Assembly: GCA_044379485.1 (NCBI GenBank)
Contig: JBIPOE010000005.1
Span: 1-64,000, forward strand
Reading direction: 5' to 3'
DNA from: CAMDMI01 sp044379485
Lineage (GTDB): Bacteria > Bacteroidota > Bacteroidia > Cytophagales > Flexibacteraceae
Length of the DNA stretch: 64,000 bases
Shown here: piece after piece, positions 24,541 through 33,205 of the stretch
Layout: every line of letters begins with the position of its first letter
Position numbering within the stretch: position 1 is the first letter of the stretch
Translations under genes and position numbers: made by a program
Notes under the pieces: generated by a model
What the model saw: the letters and a program-made list of their open reading frames with translations, nothing else
Told to the model about the DNA's origin: nothing
The model's database searches: none

Positions 24541-24933
24541 TCAGACCAACAAACTACGATGAAGCAAAAAGAGTGGTTCCGAATAAATTAACGGAGGCCC
24601 ATTAGCAAAATGTGAAACCAGCAGTTTATCAAATAACTGATTTCTTTTTTCACAAAAACCGAAAGTAAAAAGTTGTTCAAAAACCGAAGCCGAAGAGTGA
24701 AAATGAAATCCTGAAAATGATTGCTTTGCATCATCTGATTGCAATATTTTAACTTCATCCTTGCAACATTTTTTAGGTTCTTTGGGAACCTTTCCAGAAC
24801 AATCTTTTGGCTTTTGTCCAAAGAGTAATTCTATAGCCACCACCTTACCACAGCAATAATGCTGGTTTACTTTCAGACCAAGAGCGCCTAAAAAGTAACT
24901 GGATATGAGGAGTATGGAAAGAAAGCGAGACAA
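24541..24933 (-). CDS. HYC_CC_PP family protein
   Basis: 130 residues. A signal peptide (RFLSILLISSYFLGALG) is followed by the three family signatures: NQHYCCGK, PKKCCKDE and NGPPLIY. The Cys and His clusters suggest metal binding in the periplasm. These proteins regularly sit beside HMA-domain and TonB-receptor genes, as here. It is the first gene of the probable three-gene operon on the minus strand, 108 bases from the HMA gene. Confidence 0.82.
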   Translation of the reverse strand: MSRFLSILLISSYFLGALGLKVNQHYCCGKVVAIELLFGQKPKDCSGKVPKEPKKCCKDEVKILQSDDAKQSFSGFHFHSSASVFEQLFTFGFCEKRNQLFDKLLVSHFANGPPLIYSEPLFLLHRSLLV

Positions 24934-25104
24934 AATATTGGTTTTTTCCTGATAGCAAATATATCAACAAAGTTTGAACCAAAATTAAAAACCTGCCTTT
25001 TTGCCAACTTCTCAGAACCTTAAAAAGATAAAAAATCAGGTGTTAGAAATTCTGTTTTTGAACAAACAAAACTTCCGGTTTTTATAATCAATTAAAAGGA
25101 AAAC

Positions 25105-25677
25105 TTATTGAATATCAATTTTATACTTAGTCAAAAGCCCTACAATTCCTTCTTTAGAAAATCTGGCTCCTTTCATTTTATTTCTTTCCGGATCCAGGAC
25201 AAAATTAAAAGCAGTGCTAAAATCCGTTTTTTCCAGAATTGTATTGTCAAATTTGGCATCAAACAAATCGCATTGTTCAAACTTTACCTGAGTTAAATCG
25301 CATTCTGAAAAATCTACTTCCTTCAAACTGCAATTTTTAAGGCTCGTTTTCTTTAATTTAAGTTTAAAAAATGAAGAAAAATCCAGGACACAGTTTTCGA
25401 AATTTACTTCAAACAAGAAGGGATTACAATTCTCAAAGTGGAACCCTAAAATTTTGCAATCCAGAAATTTCACATTCTTAAGCGCTGAATCAAAAGGCTT
25501 TACAGAACTTAAATTACAAGTCTTGAAAAGACAATCCATAAAATGGATTCCCCGCAGGTCGCTATTTGAAAGGTCACAGGAAATAAAGTTACAGTTTTCA
25601 TATTCTCCTTTTTCCAAAGGATGAGATTCCAGATTTAATTTTTCAAATGTTTGGCCCTCAATCAATTGCTTTGACAT
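25105..25677 (-). CDS. Pentapeptide-repeat protein (Qnr/MfpA-like fold)
   Basis: 190 residues made almost wholly of A(D/N)LXX-type pentapeptides with Phe, Leu or Cys at the central position (for example FISCDLSNSDLRG, CNLSSVKPF, DFSECDLTQVKFEQCDLFDA). This forms a right-handed quadrilateral beta-helix. No signal peptide, so it is cytoplasmic. Proteins of this size and shape include Qnr-type gyrase protectors, but most have no known role and the sequence does not decide. The gene stands alone. Confidence 0.82.
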   Translation of the reverse strand: MSKQLIEGQTFEKLNLESHPLEKGEYENCNFISCDLSNSDLRGIHFMDCLFKTCNLSSVKPFDSALKNVKFLDCKILGFHFENCNPFLFEVNFENCVLDFSSFFKLKLKKTSLKNCSLKEVDFSECDLTQVKFEQCDLFDAKFDNTILEKTDFSTAFNFVLDPERNKMKGARFSKEGIVGLLTKYKIDIQ

Positions 25678-26166
25678 ACGAAAATTGTAAATTTAGTTTC
25701 AACCACCAGTTAAAACCCAAAATAACTTTGGAATACACTTATCCAAAAGCCAACCCAAAGACACGGAAATGAGGATAATAAAAATGGGCAAAAGTGTAAA
25801 TATTTCCATCCTTGTAAGTGGTTCTTTTCCGAAAAAATAAAAGCAACAATCTACCAAATAGTAATATATACAATAAGCTCATAAATATAGAAATTGTAAG
25901 GGCTGGCTTTACTGCCTGATAAAAAAAGAATCATATCAAGGTACAAAATTTGGTTTTAATTTTAAAAGCGGAAGTTGGATTTATTTCAAAATCTCCAAGG
26001 TCATTTTTGATTTCAAATAATTGACATTCATAAACTTAAGAGAAATTGTGTATTGTGTTATTGTTACCATTTTTCACATTGCTTTGATCAAAGTTTTTTT
26101 ATCTTTAAATCGCATGCCCTTTCCAAAAAAGAATTTGAGTTTTGAAAAGGACTATTCGCAATCAAC
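25678..26166. other. 489-bp intergenic region
   Basis: No assignable feature. A minus-strand frame at 25699-25809 could encode a 36-residue single-span peptide (MEIFTLLPIFIILISVSLGW), overlapped by another short frame. Neither has a visible promoter, so I do not call them. TATCTTTA at about 26101-26108, about 60 bases before the next ATG, is one base off the -7 consensus and may serve the arginine decarboxylase gene. Confidence 0.35.
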
Positions 26167-27558
26167 ATGCTGGAATACATTGACTTAATCGAACAAACCT
26201 TTGAGTTTCCAACGGAAGAATTCAAGGTTGAAAACAACGAACTACACTTTAATGGAGTTCCGCTTATGCCTATTATTGAGCAATATGGTACCCCTTTGAA
26301 ATTGAGCTACTTACCAAAAATTTCCGAACATATTCAAAAAGCCAAAAGCCTGTTCAACAAAGCTTTTGAAAAATATGGATATACCGGAAAATATACATAT
26401 TGCTATTGCACCAAGTCCAGCCATTTCAGATTTGTGATGGAGGAAGCCTTGAAAAACGATATTCATATTGAAACTTCGTCGGCCTACGACATTCCAATTA
26501 TTAGGGAATTGTACAACAGAGGATTGGTAAACAAGCAAACCTATTTCCTTTGCAATGGCTATAAAAGACCACTTTATCTCCAGTATATCAGCGAGTTAAT
26601 AAACGATGGTTTTGAAAATTGCGTTCCCATTCTTGATAATCTGACCGAAATAGATTATTATGAAGTACACAACAAAGTGAACTGCCAGGTTGGACTTCGG
26701 ATTGCAGCTGATGAGGAGCCTACTTTTGAGTTTTACACATCCAGACTTGGAATCCGATACAACGATATTCTTGATTTTTATAAAAGAAGAATAGAAGGCC
26801 GGGCCAAATTCACTTTAAAAACGCTTCATTTCTTTGTAAATACAGGAATGAAAGATACTGCCTATTACTGGAATGAGCTTACAAAGTTTGTTGAGATTTA
26901 TTGTGAGCTTAAGAAAATTTGTCCGGAATTAGATAGTATAGACATTGGAGGAGGGCTACCAATTAAAACCTCCATGCAATTTGATTTTGATTATGACTAC
27001 ATCATAGATCAGATTGTTGAAAACATTCAATATATCTGCAACGAACAAGGTGTGCCAATGCCAGATATTTTTACTGAATTTGGCAGCTATACAGTAGGCG
27101 AAAGTGGCGCTGTGATTTATTCAATTCTGGACCAGAAGCAGCAAAACGACAAAGAACTTTGGTACATGATCGATAGCTCATTCATAACCAATTTGCCGGA
27201 TGCATGGGGCTTGAATCAGAAATATATCATGTTGGCCATTAACCATTGGAACAAACGGTATCATCAGGTTAATTTAGGGGGATTAACTTGCGATTCAATG
27301 GATTACTATAATTCTGAAGCCCATAGTTCTGTTGTTTTCCTTCCAAAAATTGAGGATGAAGACCAATTATATGTTGGCTTTTTTCACACAGGTGCCTACC
27401 AGGAATCTTTAGGTGGATATGGCGGAATTCAACATTGTTTGATCCCTGCACCTAAACATGTTTTGATTCAAAAAGACGAAAAAGGAAATATAAGTACGGA
27501 GCTGTTTGCTGCCGAACAGGACAGCGAGAGCATGCTTAAAATACTGGGATACAGATAA
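26167..27558 (+). CDS. speA: Arginine decarboxylase, PLP fold type III, short form
   Basis: 463 residues, the short Bacteroidota form of biosynthetic arginine decarboxylase, which makes agmatine for polyamine synthesis. The PLP lysine is in YCYCTKSSHF (K80). The alanine-racemase-like barrel (IHIETSSAYDI, GLRIAADEEPTFEF, IDIGGGLP) precedes a beta-domain with VGESGAVIYSILDQK and YNSEAHSSVVFLP. The long helical insertion of the E. coli SpeA type is absent. It converges with the FAD oxidoreductase gene 22 bases downstream. Confidence 0.88.
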   Translation: MLEYIDLIEQTFEFPTEEFKVENNELHFNGVPLMPIIEQYGTPLKLSYLPKISEHIQKAKSLFNKAFEKYGYTGKYTYCYCTKSSHFRFVMEEALKNDIHIETSSAYDIPIIRELYNRGLVNKQTYFLCNGYKRPLYLQYISELINDGFENCVPILDNLTEIDYYEVHNKVNCQVGLRIAADEEPTFEFYTSRLGIRYNDILDFYKRRIEGRAKFTLKTLHFFVNTGMKDTAYYWNELTKFVEIYCELKKICPELDSIDIGGGLPIKTSMQFDFDYDYIIDQIVENIQYICNEQGVPMPDIFTEFGSYTVGESGAVIYSILDQKQQNDKELWYMIDSSFITNLPDAWGLNQKYIMLAINHWNKRYHQVNLGGLTCDSMDYYNSEAHSSVVFLPKIEDEDQLYVGFFHTGAYQESLGGYGGIQHCLIPAPKHVLIQKDEKGNISTELFAAEQDSESMLKILGYR

Positions 27559-27580
27559 TATTGGTTTGGAATTTTGGATT

Positions 27581-28702
27581 TTAGGTGAGCATTTTTGCTA
27601 GTCTATCTCCAACTTCTGTGCCCATTGCTATACCCATTCCGTTCATTCTAACGCCAGCAACAAGTCCATTTCCAAGGTCTTGAATGATAGGGACTTTTTC
27701 ATTTCCAAAAGCCATTACTCCAGCCCATCGGTGTTGAATTTCAAATTGGGTTCCTTCAGGTAAAATCAAGGTTTTGAGATAATAATCCAGCTTTTTTTGA
27801 ATCGTATCATTAAGAGAAATGTCAAAAGTTTGCTCCCCTTCAAAATCCAGGTTCCTGCCACCACCGAACAAAACCCTTTTCCCAACATTCCGAAAGTAAT
27901 AGTAGCCTTCATCGAAGTGAAAAATGCCTTTAAATTTCAGATTATCAATTGGTTTTGTGATTAAGACCTGGCCCCTACCAGGTTTAATATCAAACTCAGG
28001 AAATAAAAAAGGGGTAAATGCATTCGTACAAATTGCCACCTTCTCAGCCAAAAACTCAATGCTGGATTGATCGATGGGAATACGCCATTTTCCATTGATC
28101 ATTTCAGGCAATTCCGCTTTACATCCGGTGTAGATTTCAATCCCTTTTTCCCTGGCAAATGCAAGCAGGCTTTTCATCATTTTACCGGTATCAATCTGAC
28201 CTTCAACCATATTGGTCACAAAAGTACGAATGTTTCCTTTTTGAAAACCCAGTTCATCCAGTCGGCCATGGTCTTCGATAAATGTGTTTTTTCCAAAAAA
28301 TGGTCTTAACCAATCGTTCAGTTGTGGTAAAACGTCCAGATTGAAATCCTCGGATTCCAGAAAAATTTCACCTCCTCCATTTTCTTCGTATCCAATGGCT
28401 TCATCACCAAGTCTTTCTCTAAGTTTTTTCAAACCTTCCACTCGAAGAGCGACCACTTCTAAGGCCCTTTTTTCACCCAATTGTTGCACATCGTGCCAGA
28501 TTTCTGCCGCCGAACCATAACATGCAAAACCGGCATTTTTAGTGCTTGCTCCAGTCGGAAAAATCCCTCTTTCCAATACCAAAACCGACTTTTTGGGATT
28601 TCTTTCTTTGAATGAACAAGCTGTCGAAAGACCCACAATTCCTGCTCCTACCACGATCAGATCGTAGTCTAAAAACGAATTTATTTCCCAGTAGCTGAGC
28701 AT
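27581..28702 (-). CDS. FAD-dependent oxidoreductase (DAO family)
   Basis: 373 residues. The N-terminal Rossmann motif DYDLIVVGAGIVGLSTAC binds FAD, and ERGIFPTGASTKNAGFACYG is the second conserved block of the glycine/D-amino-acid oxidase family. The C-terminal RWAGVMAFGNEKVPII and MNGMGIAMGTEVG blocks complete the fold. No signal peptide. The substrate is probably an amino acid or N-methyl amino acid; it cannot be narrowed. It is 3 bases downstream of mazF, possibly read through from the mazEF promoter. Confidence 0.8.
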   Translation of the reverse strand: MLSYWEINSFLDYDLIVVGAGIVGLSTACSFKERNPKKSVLVLERGIFPTGASTKNAGFACYGSAAEIWHDVQQLGEKRALEVVALRVEGLKKLRERLGDEAIGYEENGGGEIFLESEDFNLDVLPQLNDWLRPFFGKNTFIEDHGRLDELGFQKGNIRTFVTNMVEGQIDTGKMMKSLLAFAREKGIEIYTGCKAELPEMINGKWRIPIDQSSIEFLAEKVAICTNAFTPFLFPEFDIKPGRGQVLITKPIDNLKFKGIFHFDEGYYYFRNVGKRVLFGGGRNLDFEGEQTFDISLNDTIQKKLDYYLKTLILPEGTQFEIQHRWAGVMAFGNEKVPIIQDLGNGLVAGVRMNGMGIAMGTEVGDRLAKMLT

Positions 28703-28705
28703 TTT

Positions 28706-29035
28706 TTATTGTTGAAAAATTTCAATCAAAGTACTTGAAACACATATTGATTCAACATCAGATAAAGTCCCAAGTTTTTTTACAAGCCGACTTTGATCAA
28801 TACATCGTATTTGATCCAAGGCAATTTGGCCTGACTTTCCCTGAAAATTTGTGTTAACCCGAAATGGAAATAACCTGATTGTGGAAGTCATCGGTGCTAC
28901 TAAAACTGTTTTTATTTTGCCATTCATTTCATTTGGCGAAATGACTGCACATGGTCTGATTTTTGAAATTTCAAAGCCTTTGGTTGGTTCTAAATCTACC
29001 AGCCAAACTTCATTAAGCTTTACTCCCATGTCCAT
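28706..29035 (-). CDS. mazF: MazF/PemK-type endoribonuclease toxin
   Basis: 109 residues, usual family length. NEVWLVDLEPTKGFEISKIR followed by PCAVISPNEMN is the conserved N-terminal core, with the catalytic Arg in KIRPCAV. VLVAPMTST and GQIALDQIRCIDQSRLVKKL are the other signatures. It cleaves single-stranded mRNA at short motifs. The start overlaps the mazE 3' end by 16 bases, so the two are translationally coupled. The initiating codon could also be the internal ATG at residue 3. Confidence 0.9.
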   Translation of the reverse strand: MDMGVKLNEVWLVDLEPTKGFEISKIRPCAVISPNEMNGKIKTVLVAPMTSTIRLFPFRVNTNFQGKSGQIALDQIRCIDQSRLVKKLGTLSDVESICVSSTLIEIFQQ

Positions 29036-29280
29036 TCCTCCTTATCGAAATCATTGACTATCCCTGGAAACATATCACCTTCATGTGGGCCTTCGGTTTC
29101 AATTGCCTTTTTAATTTGCTCCTCCCAACCAGCTCTGGGAGTCTTTGCTTTTGGTTCAATAATAATTTGATTTCCAGATATTTGAATGGATATTTCTTTT
29201 TCAATTCCCAACTGTTGCAACATAAACTTAGGAATGATTATTCCTTGGGAATTGCCAATTTTTCTGAGTTGACTAGTCAT
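29020..29280 (-). CDS. mazE: MazE-type antitoxin (AbrB/SpoVT fold)
   Basis: 86 residues. The N-terminal 45 residues form the swapped-hairpin DNA-binding domain (LRKIGNSQGIIIPKFMLQQL, then ISIQISGNQIIIEPK). The acidic C-terminus (EGPHEGDMFPGIVNDFDKEE) should wrap around and neutralise MazF. The antitoxin is encoded first. A perfect 14-bp palindrome on its -7 region is a good autoregulatory operator candidate. Confidence 0.9.
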   Translation of the reverse strand: MTSQLRKIGNSQGIIIPKFMLQQLGIEKEISIQISGNQIIIEPKAKTPRAGWEEQIKKAIETEGPHEGDMFPGIVNDFDKEEWTWE

Positions 29281-29290
29281 TGGATTTTAA

Positions 29291-29308
29291 TTTGTTATAA
29301 CAAAGATA
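29291..29308 (-). promoter_or_regulatory. mazEF -7 box overlapping a 14-bp palindrome
   Basis: On the minus strand TATCTTTG (29308-29301) runs into the perfect palindrome TTTGTTATAACAAA (29304-29291), about 10 bases before the mazE ATG. A dimer of MazE on this site would block the start of transcription. No -33 TTTG at ideal spacing is seen (candidates lie 12 and 24 bases upstream). Confidence 0.55.
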
Positions 29309-29529
29309 GAACATCTAATTCAAAAGATCTGTCAAATTCTTTTTTCTTTTAACTCAAGCTAATAGTTTTAAATTTTTTAGAGTGGATAGCAAAGTCAGAA
29401 AATAATATTAAACTTAACTAAAACTACCTACTATAAATTGCATTCAATTGGCAGTTAACATAAAAGATTTTGATGTTTTACAAATATAAATTTGTCTATT
29501 AATTGTTAAACCTTATTAATTCACAAGCT

Positions 29530-30117
29530 TTATTGCTCAAAAACATCAATCCCAGATATTCTCATACCCTCAAAAATATGAATTGGAATTAGGTCTAATT
29601 CAGTAAAAACTTTTGGCGGACCAAATCGACCCCCATCAAGTACAAAGATTTCAACAATTTTATCGTTTGGAAATACAAGCCAATATTCCAAAACACCTGA
29701 CTCCTGATACAACTCAAATTTTCTTGAAATATCTTTTTCGGCTGTAAAAGGAGAAACTATTTCAACGATCAAATCTGGACTGCCAAGACAACCTTTTTCA
29801 TCCAATTTAGATGGATCGCAAACCACAAATACATCTGGTTGGACAACAGTAGTTATATCTTTATCCCCATTGCCTTTAGAAATAAGTCTAACATCGGAAG
29901 GGGCGGTATAGACCTTGCAAATTTTCCCTTTAAGCTCATTTTTGAAAAAGGTTGTAATATTAATAGCAATATCCTGATGATATCTGGATGGAGAAGGCGA
30001 CATTTTGAAAATTTTACCCTTAATAAGTTCAACCATCTCATCAAATTGCCATTTTAAATAGTCAGCATACGTGTAGCGACCGTTAAGATCTAAGTCAGAA
30101 AATTTGGTTATTGACAC
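29530..30117 (-). CDS. Uma2-family (DUF820) PD-(D/E)xK nuclease-like protein
   Basis: 195 residues. The family core is intact: PSPSRYHQDIAINI, QPDVFVVCDP with the catalytic Asp, GSPDLIVEIVSPFTAEKDI with the catalytic Glu and EYWLVFPNDKIVEIF after it. Uma2 genes are common in cyanobacteria and some Bacteroidota, often near mobile DNA, and their role is uncertain. TACTTTTG (minus strand, 30148-30141) followed by the TTGACAATCAA palindrome (30139-30129) is a likely promoter and operator. Confidence 0.85.
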   Translation of the reverse strand: MSITKFSDLDLNGRYTYADYLKWQFDEMVELIKGKIFKMSPSPSRYHQDIAINITTFFKNELKGKICKVYTAPSDVRLISKGNGDKDITTVVQPDVFVVCDPSKLDEKGCLGSPDLIVEIVSPFTAEKDISRKFELYQESGVLEYWLVFPNDKIVEIFVLDGGRFGPPKVFTELDLIPIHIFEGMRISGIDVFEQ

Positions 30118-30215
30118 TTCCTTTTTGCTTGATTGTCAAACAAAAGTAAGCTAAAAATTAAAATTTAGAAATCTTACCAAACCTTAATTTTATTGAAAAT
30201 GCCTTTATTTGAACC

Positions 30216-31415
30216 ATGATTTCTACCATTCAAAAACTTGCCAAATTAGTAACACCCAAAGTTCAAGCCTGGAGACACCACATCCACGCAAATCCTGAGT
30301 TGTCTTTTCAGGAGTTTGAAACCGCTCGTTTTGTTTCAGATCGATTGACAGAATTCGGGGTTTCACACGAACATGGCATAGCGGGAACGGGTGTGGTGGG
30401 AATTATTGAAGGAAAAAATCCAGGCTCGAGGGTCATTGCTTTGCGGAGCGATATGGATGCTTTACCCATTTTTGAAAAGAATGAAGTCCCTTATAAGTCA
30501 ACCAAACCAGGTGTAATGCATGCTTGCGGACACGATGTGCATACTTCTTCATTATTGGGCGCTTCATGGATTTTGAATCAGGTTAAAGATCAATTTGAAG
30601 GAACGATAAAACTAATTTTCCAGCCAGGTGAGGAAAAAGTGCCAGGTGGAGCCTCTATGTTGATTAAGGAAGGTGTTTTGCAAAATCCTGCTCCACAATC
30701 CATTGTTGGTCAGCATGTCATGCCTCTTTTGCCTGTTGGAACCGTTGGCTTCCGTGAAGGTTTGTATATGGCAAGTGCGGATGAGATTTATTTAACCATT
30801 CATGGGAAAGGTGGTCATGGTGCTATGCCAAATCTTGCGATTGATGTAGTAGCCATTGCTGCTCAGGTAATTACTGCGGTTCAGCAAGTGGTAAGCAGAA
30901 CTGCTGATCCAAAAATTCCTTCCGTACTTTCTTTTGGAACGGTAATAGCCCAGGGTGCAACCAATGTGCTACCCAATTCCATTTATATGGAAGGCACTTT
31001 TAGAACCATGGATGAAGTTTGGAGGGCAAAAGCTCACGAAAAAATCAGGAAAATTATTGAAGGCATTTGTGAGGCATTTGGTGCCAGGGCCGATTTAGAA
31101 ATCAGAAAGGGTTATCCATTTTTGATGAACGATCCAGCTTTAACCCAAAAAATGAAAGCTTCGGCCATTTCTTATTTGGGAGCAGAAAATGTGGTTGATC
31201 TCGATATTTGGATGGCTGCTGAGGATTTTTCCTATTACACGCAGGAAATTCCAGGTTGCTTTTACAGACTTGGCACAAGAAACGAGGAAAAAGGAATCAT
31301 TTCTGGCGTACACACTCCTACTTTTGATATTGATGAAGATGCACTTGAAATCGGTTGCGGTTTGCTTTCCTGGTTGGCTATTGCTGAGTTGGAGGGGGAA
31401 GTTGGTGAGTCGTAA
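30216..31415 (+). CDS. M20-family amidohydrolase (N-acyl amino acid hydrolase)
   Basis: 399 residues. The zinc ligands of M20D peptidases are present: MHACGHDVHTSSLLG (H and D, near 104-109), QPGEEKVPGGASMLI with the Glu pair, and the C-terminal His near HTPTFDIDEDALEIG. The dimerisation domain begins at LTIHGKGGHGAMP. Relatives remove acyl groups from amino acids (hippurate, N-acetyl-amino acids, indole conjugates). No signal peptide, so it is cytoplasmic. The final residues (GEVGES) and the stop codon come from the tandem-repeat tract that starts at about 31407. Confidence 0.87.
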   Translation: MISTIQKLAKLVTPKVQAWRHHIHANPELSFQEFETARFVSDRLTEFGVSHEHGIAGTGVVGIIEGKNPGSRVIALRSDMDALPIFEKNEVPYKSTKPGVMHACGHDVHTSSLLGASWILNQVKDQFEGTIKLIFQPGEEKVPGGASMLIKEGVLQNPAPQSIVGQHVMPLLPVGTVGFREGLYMASADEIYLTIHGKGGHGAMPNLAIDVVAIAAQVITAVQQVVSRTADPKIPSVLSFGTVIAQGATNVLPNSIYMEGTFRTMDEVWRAKAHEKIRKIIEGICEAFGARADLEIRKGYPFLMNDPALTQKMKASAISYLGAENVVDLDIWMAAEDFSYYTQEIPGCFYRLGTRNEEKGIISGVHTPTFDIDEDALEIGCGLLSWLAIAELEGEVGES

Positions 31416-31520
31416 GTCGATTAGTCGTAAGTCGGTTAGTCGGTTAGTCGAGAAGTTGGGGAGTAGAAAGTTGGGGAGTTTTTTAGTCGTAAGTTGAAAA
31501 GTCAAGGAGTTGTGGGTTGG
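31407..31520. repeat. Degenerate AGTCG-phased short tandem repeat
   Basis: Units of 7-8 bases beginning AGT (AGTCGTAA, GTCGATT, AGTCGGTT, AGTCGAGA, AGTTGGGG, AGTCAAGG) run for over 100 bases. The stop codon of the preceding gene lies in the first unit. Strand-biased purine content and irregular unit length suggest replication slippage. A minus-strand frame of 121 codons across it is an artefact of the repeat. Confidence 0.65.
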
Positions 31521-31596
31521 GGACTCGATTGATTATTATTGGCTGTTTAAGAGTTTAAATGTTATACCTAAAACGACAGGATTGGACTTTGGAATT

Positions 31597-32403
31597 TTAG
31601 AGGTAAAGGCTCATTTCCTTTTGAAGTTTTTCTGCCTCGTCTGAAGCTTGTTTGGCAAAATCCATACCGTTTCCCGAATAAATAATTGATCTTGAGGCAT
31701 TAATTAACAAGCCTCCTTTTGAATTGAGGCCATATTTGGAAATTTCCTGCAAACTTCCACCTTGTGCGCCTACTCCGGGAACCAGCAAAAAGTTGTCCGG
31801 ACAAATCCGCCTTACGTTTTCAATTTCCTGGGTTCTGTTGGCACCTATCACATACATAAGGTCACCCAATTTTGGCCAGCTTAAACTGGTTTCTATCACC
31901 TGTTCATACAATCGTTTGCCATTTTCCAGCTTTTGCATTTCAAAATCAATGTGCCCTAAATTTGAAGTTAGTGCCAATAAAATCGCTGCTTTTTCAGGAT
32001 ATTGAAGAAAAGGCGAAATGCTATCCCGGCCCATATAAGGCGAAAGTGTAATGGCATCGGCCAGCATGTTTTCAAAAAAAGCCTTGGCATAATGCTCAGA
32101 CGTATTGCCAATATCCGCCCGTTTGGCATCGGCAATGGCATAAATTCCAAGACTATTAAGTTCTTCAAATATAGTTTGCATGGTGGACCAACCAGCAGGC
32201 CCAAGACTTTCAAAAAAGGCAGAATTTAGTTTGTAAGCAGTGGCAAAAGGGGAGGTAGTTTCAATTATTGACAAACAAAATTCAAGAACGCCTTCTGCAT
32301 TTTTGGGTAAATGGGCAGGCAATTTGGAAACATCAGGATCCAGACCCACACATAGATAAGATTTTTTTTGAAGAATAACTGCTTCTAAATCAGAAACTTT
32401 CAT
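31597..32403 (-). CDS. pyrF: Orotidine 5'-phosphate decarboxylase, type 2
   Basis: 268 residues, typical of the longer type 2 enzymes. It decarboxylates OMP to UMP, the last step of pyrimidine synthesis. LCVGLDPDVSKLP at the N-terminus, the catalytic lysine in AIADAKRADIGNTS and the phosphate-binding FLLVPGVGAQGGS loop are all present. The neighbours are unrelated and the gene diverges from the methyltransferase gene. Confidence 0.93.
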   Translation of the reverse strand: MKVSDLEAVILQKKSYLCVGLDPDVSKLPAHLPKNAEGVLEFCLSIIETTSPFATAYKLNSAFFESLGPAGWSTMQTIFEELNSLGIYAIADAKRADIGNTSEHYAKAFFENMLADAITLSPYMGRDSISPFLQYPEKAAILLALTSNLGHIDFEMQKLENGKRLYEQVIETSLSWPKLGDLMYVIGANRTQEIENVRRICPDNFLLVPGVGAQGGSLQEISKYGLNSKGGLLINASRSIIYSGNGMDFAKQASDEAEKLQKEMSLYL

Positions 32404-32491
32404 TTATTTTATGAAGGATTTTATTAAAATATCAGAGCCAATTTTGCGGTAGCAAGGATAAGAATGATTATTGCGACTGCCTTAAAAAATT

Positions 32492-33172
32492 ATGCAACAA
32501 CTTTTTGACTTGCCCGAACAATATGATGAAATGCTGAATAAAGGCATTGGGGTTACTGGCAATGACAAATATTTTTTCATTAAGGGCCGACTGGATTTAC
32601 TATTTCAAAAACTTCCAAAAAATTTTAAACCTCAAAGAATATTAGATTTTGGTTGCGGAACAGGCGCTACCTGTATGGAATTGACTGCTCTTTTTCCAAA
32701 GGCTCAAGTTATTGGTTCGGACATCTCAGAAGCATCCATAAAGTTTGCCAAAGAAACTCATAAGGCCGATAATCTGGAGTTTATACAGTTTAAACTTCTT
32801 CCGGATTGTGAACCGTTCGATTTGGTTTACCTCAATTGCGTTTTACATCATATAAAACCAAATGAGAGGCAGGAAACCATGTACCAGCTTTTTTCCCTAT
32901 GCAAGTCAGAGGCTTTGATATGGATCTTTGAAAATAATCCTGCCAATCCAGGAACACAATTGGCCATGTACACCAATCCATTTGATAAAGGCGTGGTAAA
33001 AGTGTGGCCAAAAGAATTGAAAAACCGAATAAAATCTGCTGGTTTTGAGATACTTGAAACCAATTTTCTATTTTACTTTCCTCAATGGCTTTCTGTTTTC
33101 AGGCCCATTGAAAAATTCCTGCTAAAATTCCCGTTGGGAGGGCAGTATGGAGTTCTTGGCAAAAAAGCCTGA
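32492..33172 (+). CDS. SAM-dependent class I methyltransferase
   Basis: 226 residues. Motif I is ILDFGCGTGATCMEL (near 51-65), the ribose-binding acidic residue lies in VIGSDISEASI, and YLNCVLHHI is the motif IV region. The ending FPLGGQYGVLGKKA is typical of methyltransferases linked to polysaccharide or lipid genes. Methyl acceptor unknown. It is 33 bases from the following glycosyltransferase and probably co-transcribed, so a glycan is the likely target. Confidence 0.82.
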   Translation: MQQLFDLPEQYDEMLNKGIGVTGNDKYFFIKGRLDLLFQKLPKNFKPQRILDFGCGTGATCMELTALFPKAQVIGSDISEASIKFAKETHKADNLEFIQFKLLPDCEPFDLVYLNCVLHHIKPNERQETMYQLFSLCKSEALIWIFENNPANPGTQLAMYTNPFDKGVVKVWPKELKNRIKSAGFEILETNFLFYFPQWLSVFRPIEKFLLKFPLGGQYGVLGKKA

Positions 33173-33205
33173 GAAATTTTGGTTTCATTTTGATTGATTT
33201 GCACC

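Noticed and set aside
25699..25809. Possible 36-residue membrane peptide
   Set aside because: Single short hydrophobic frame with a competing overlapping frame and no promoter; mentioned only in the gap entry.
31140..31505. 121-codon minus-strand frame over the amidohydrolase end
   Set aside because: Created by the AGTCG tandem repeat and antisense to a real gene.
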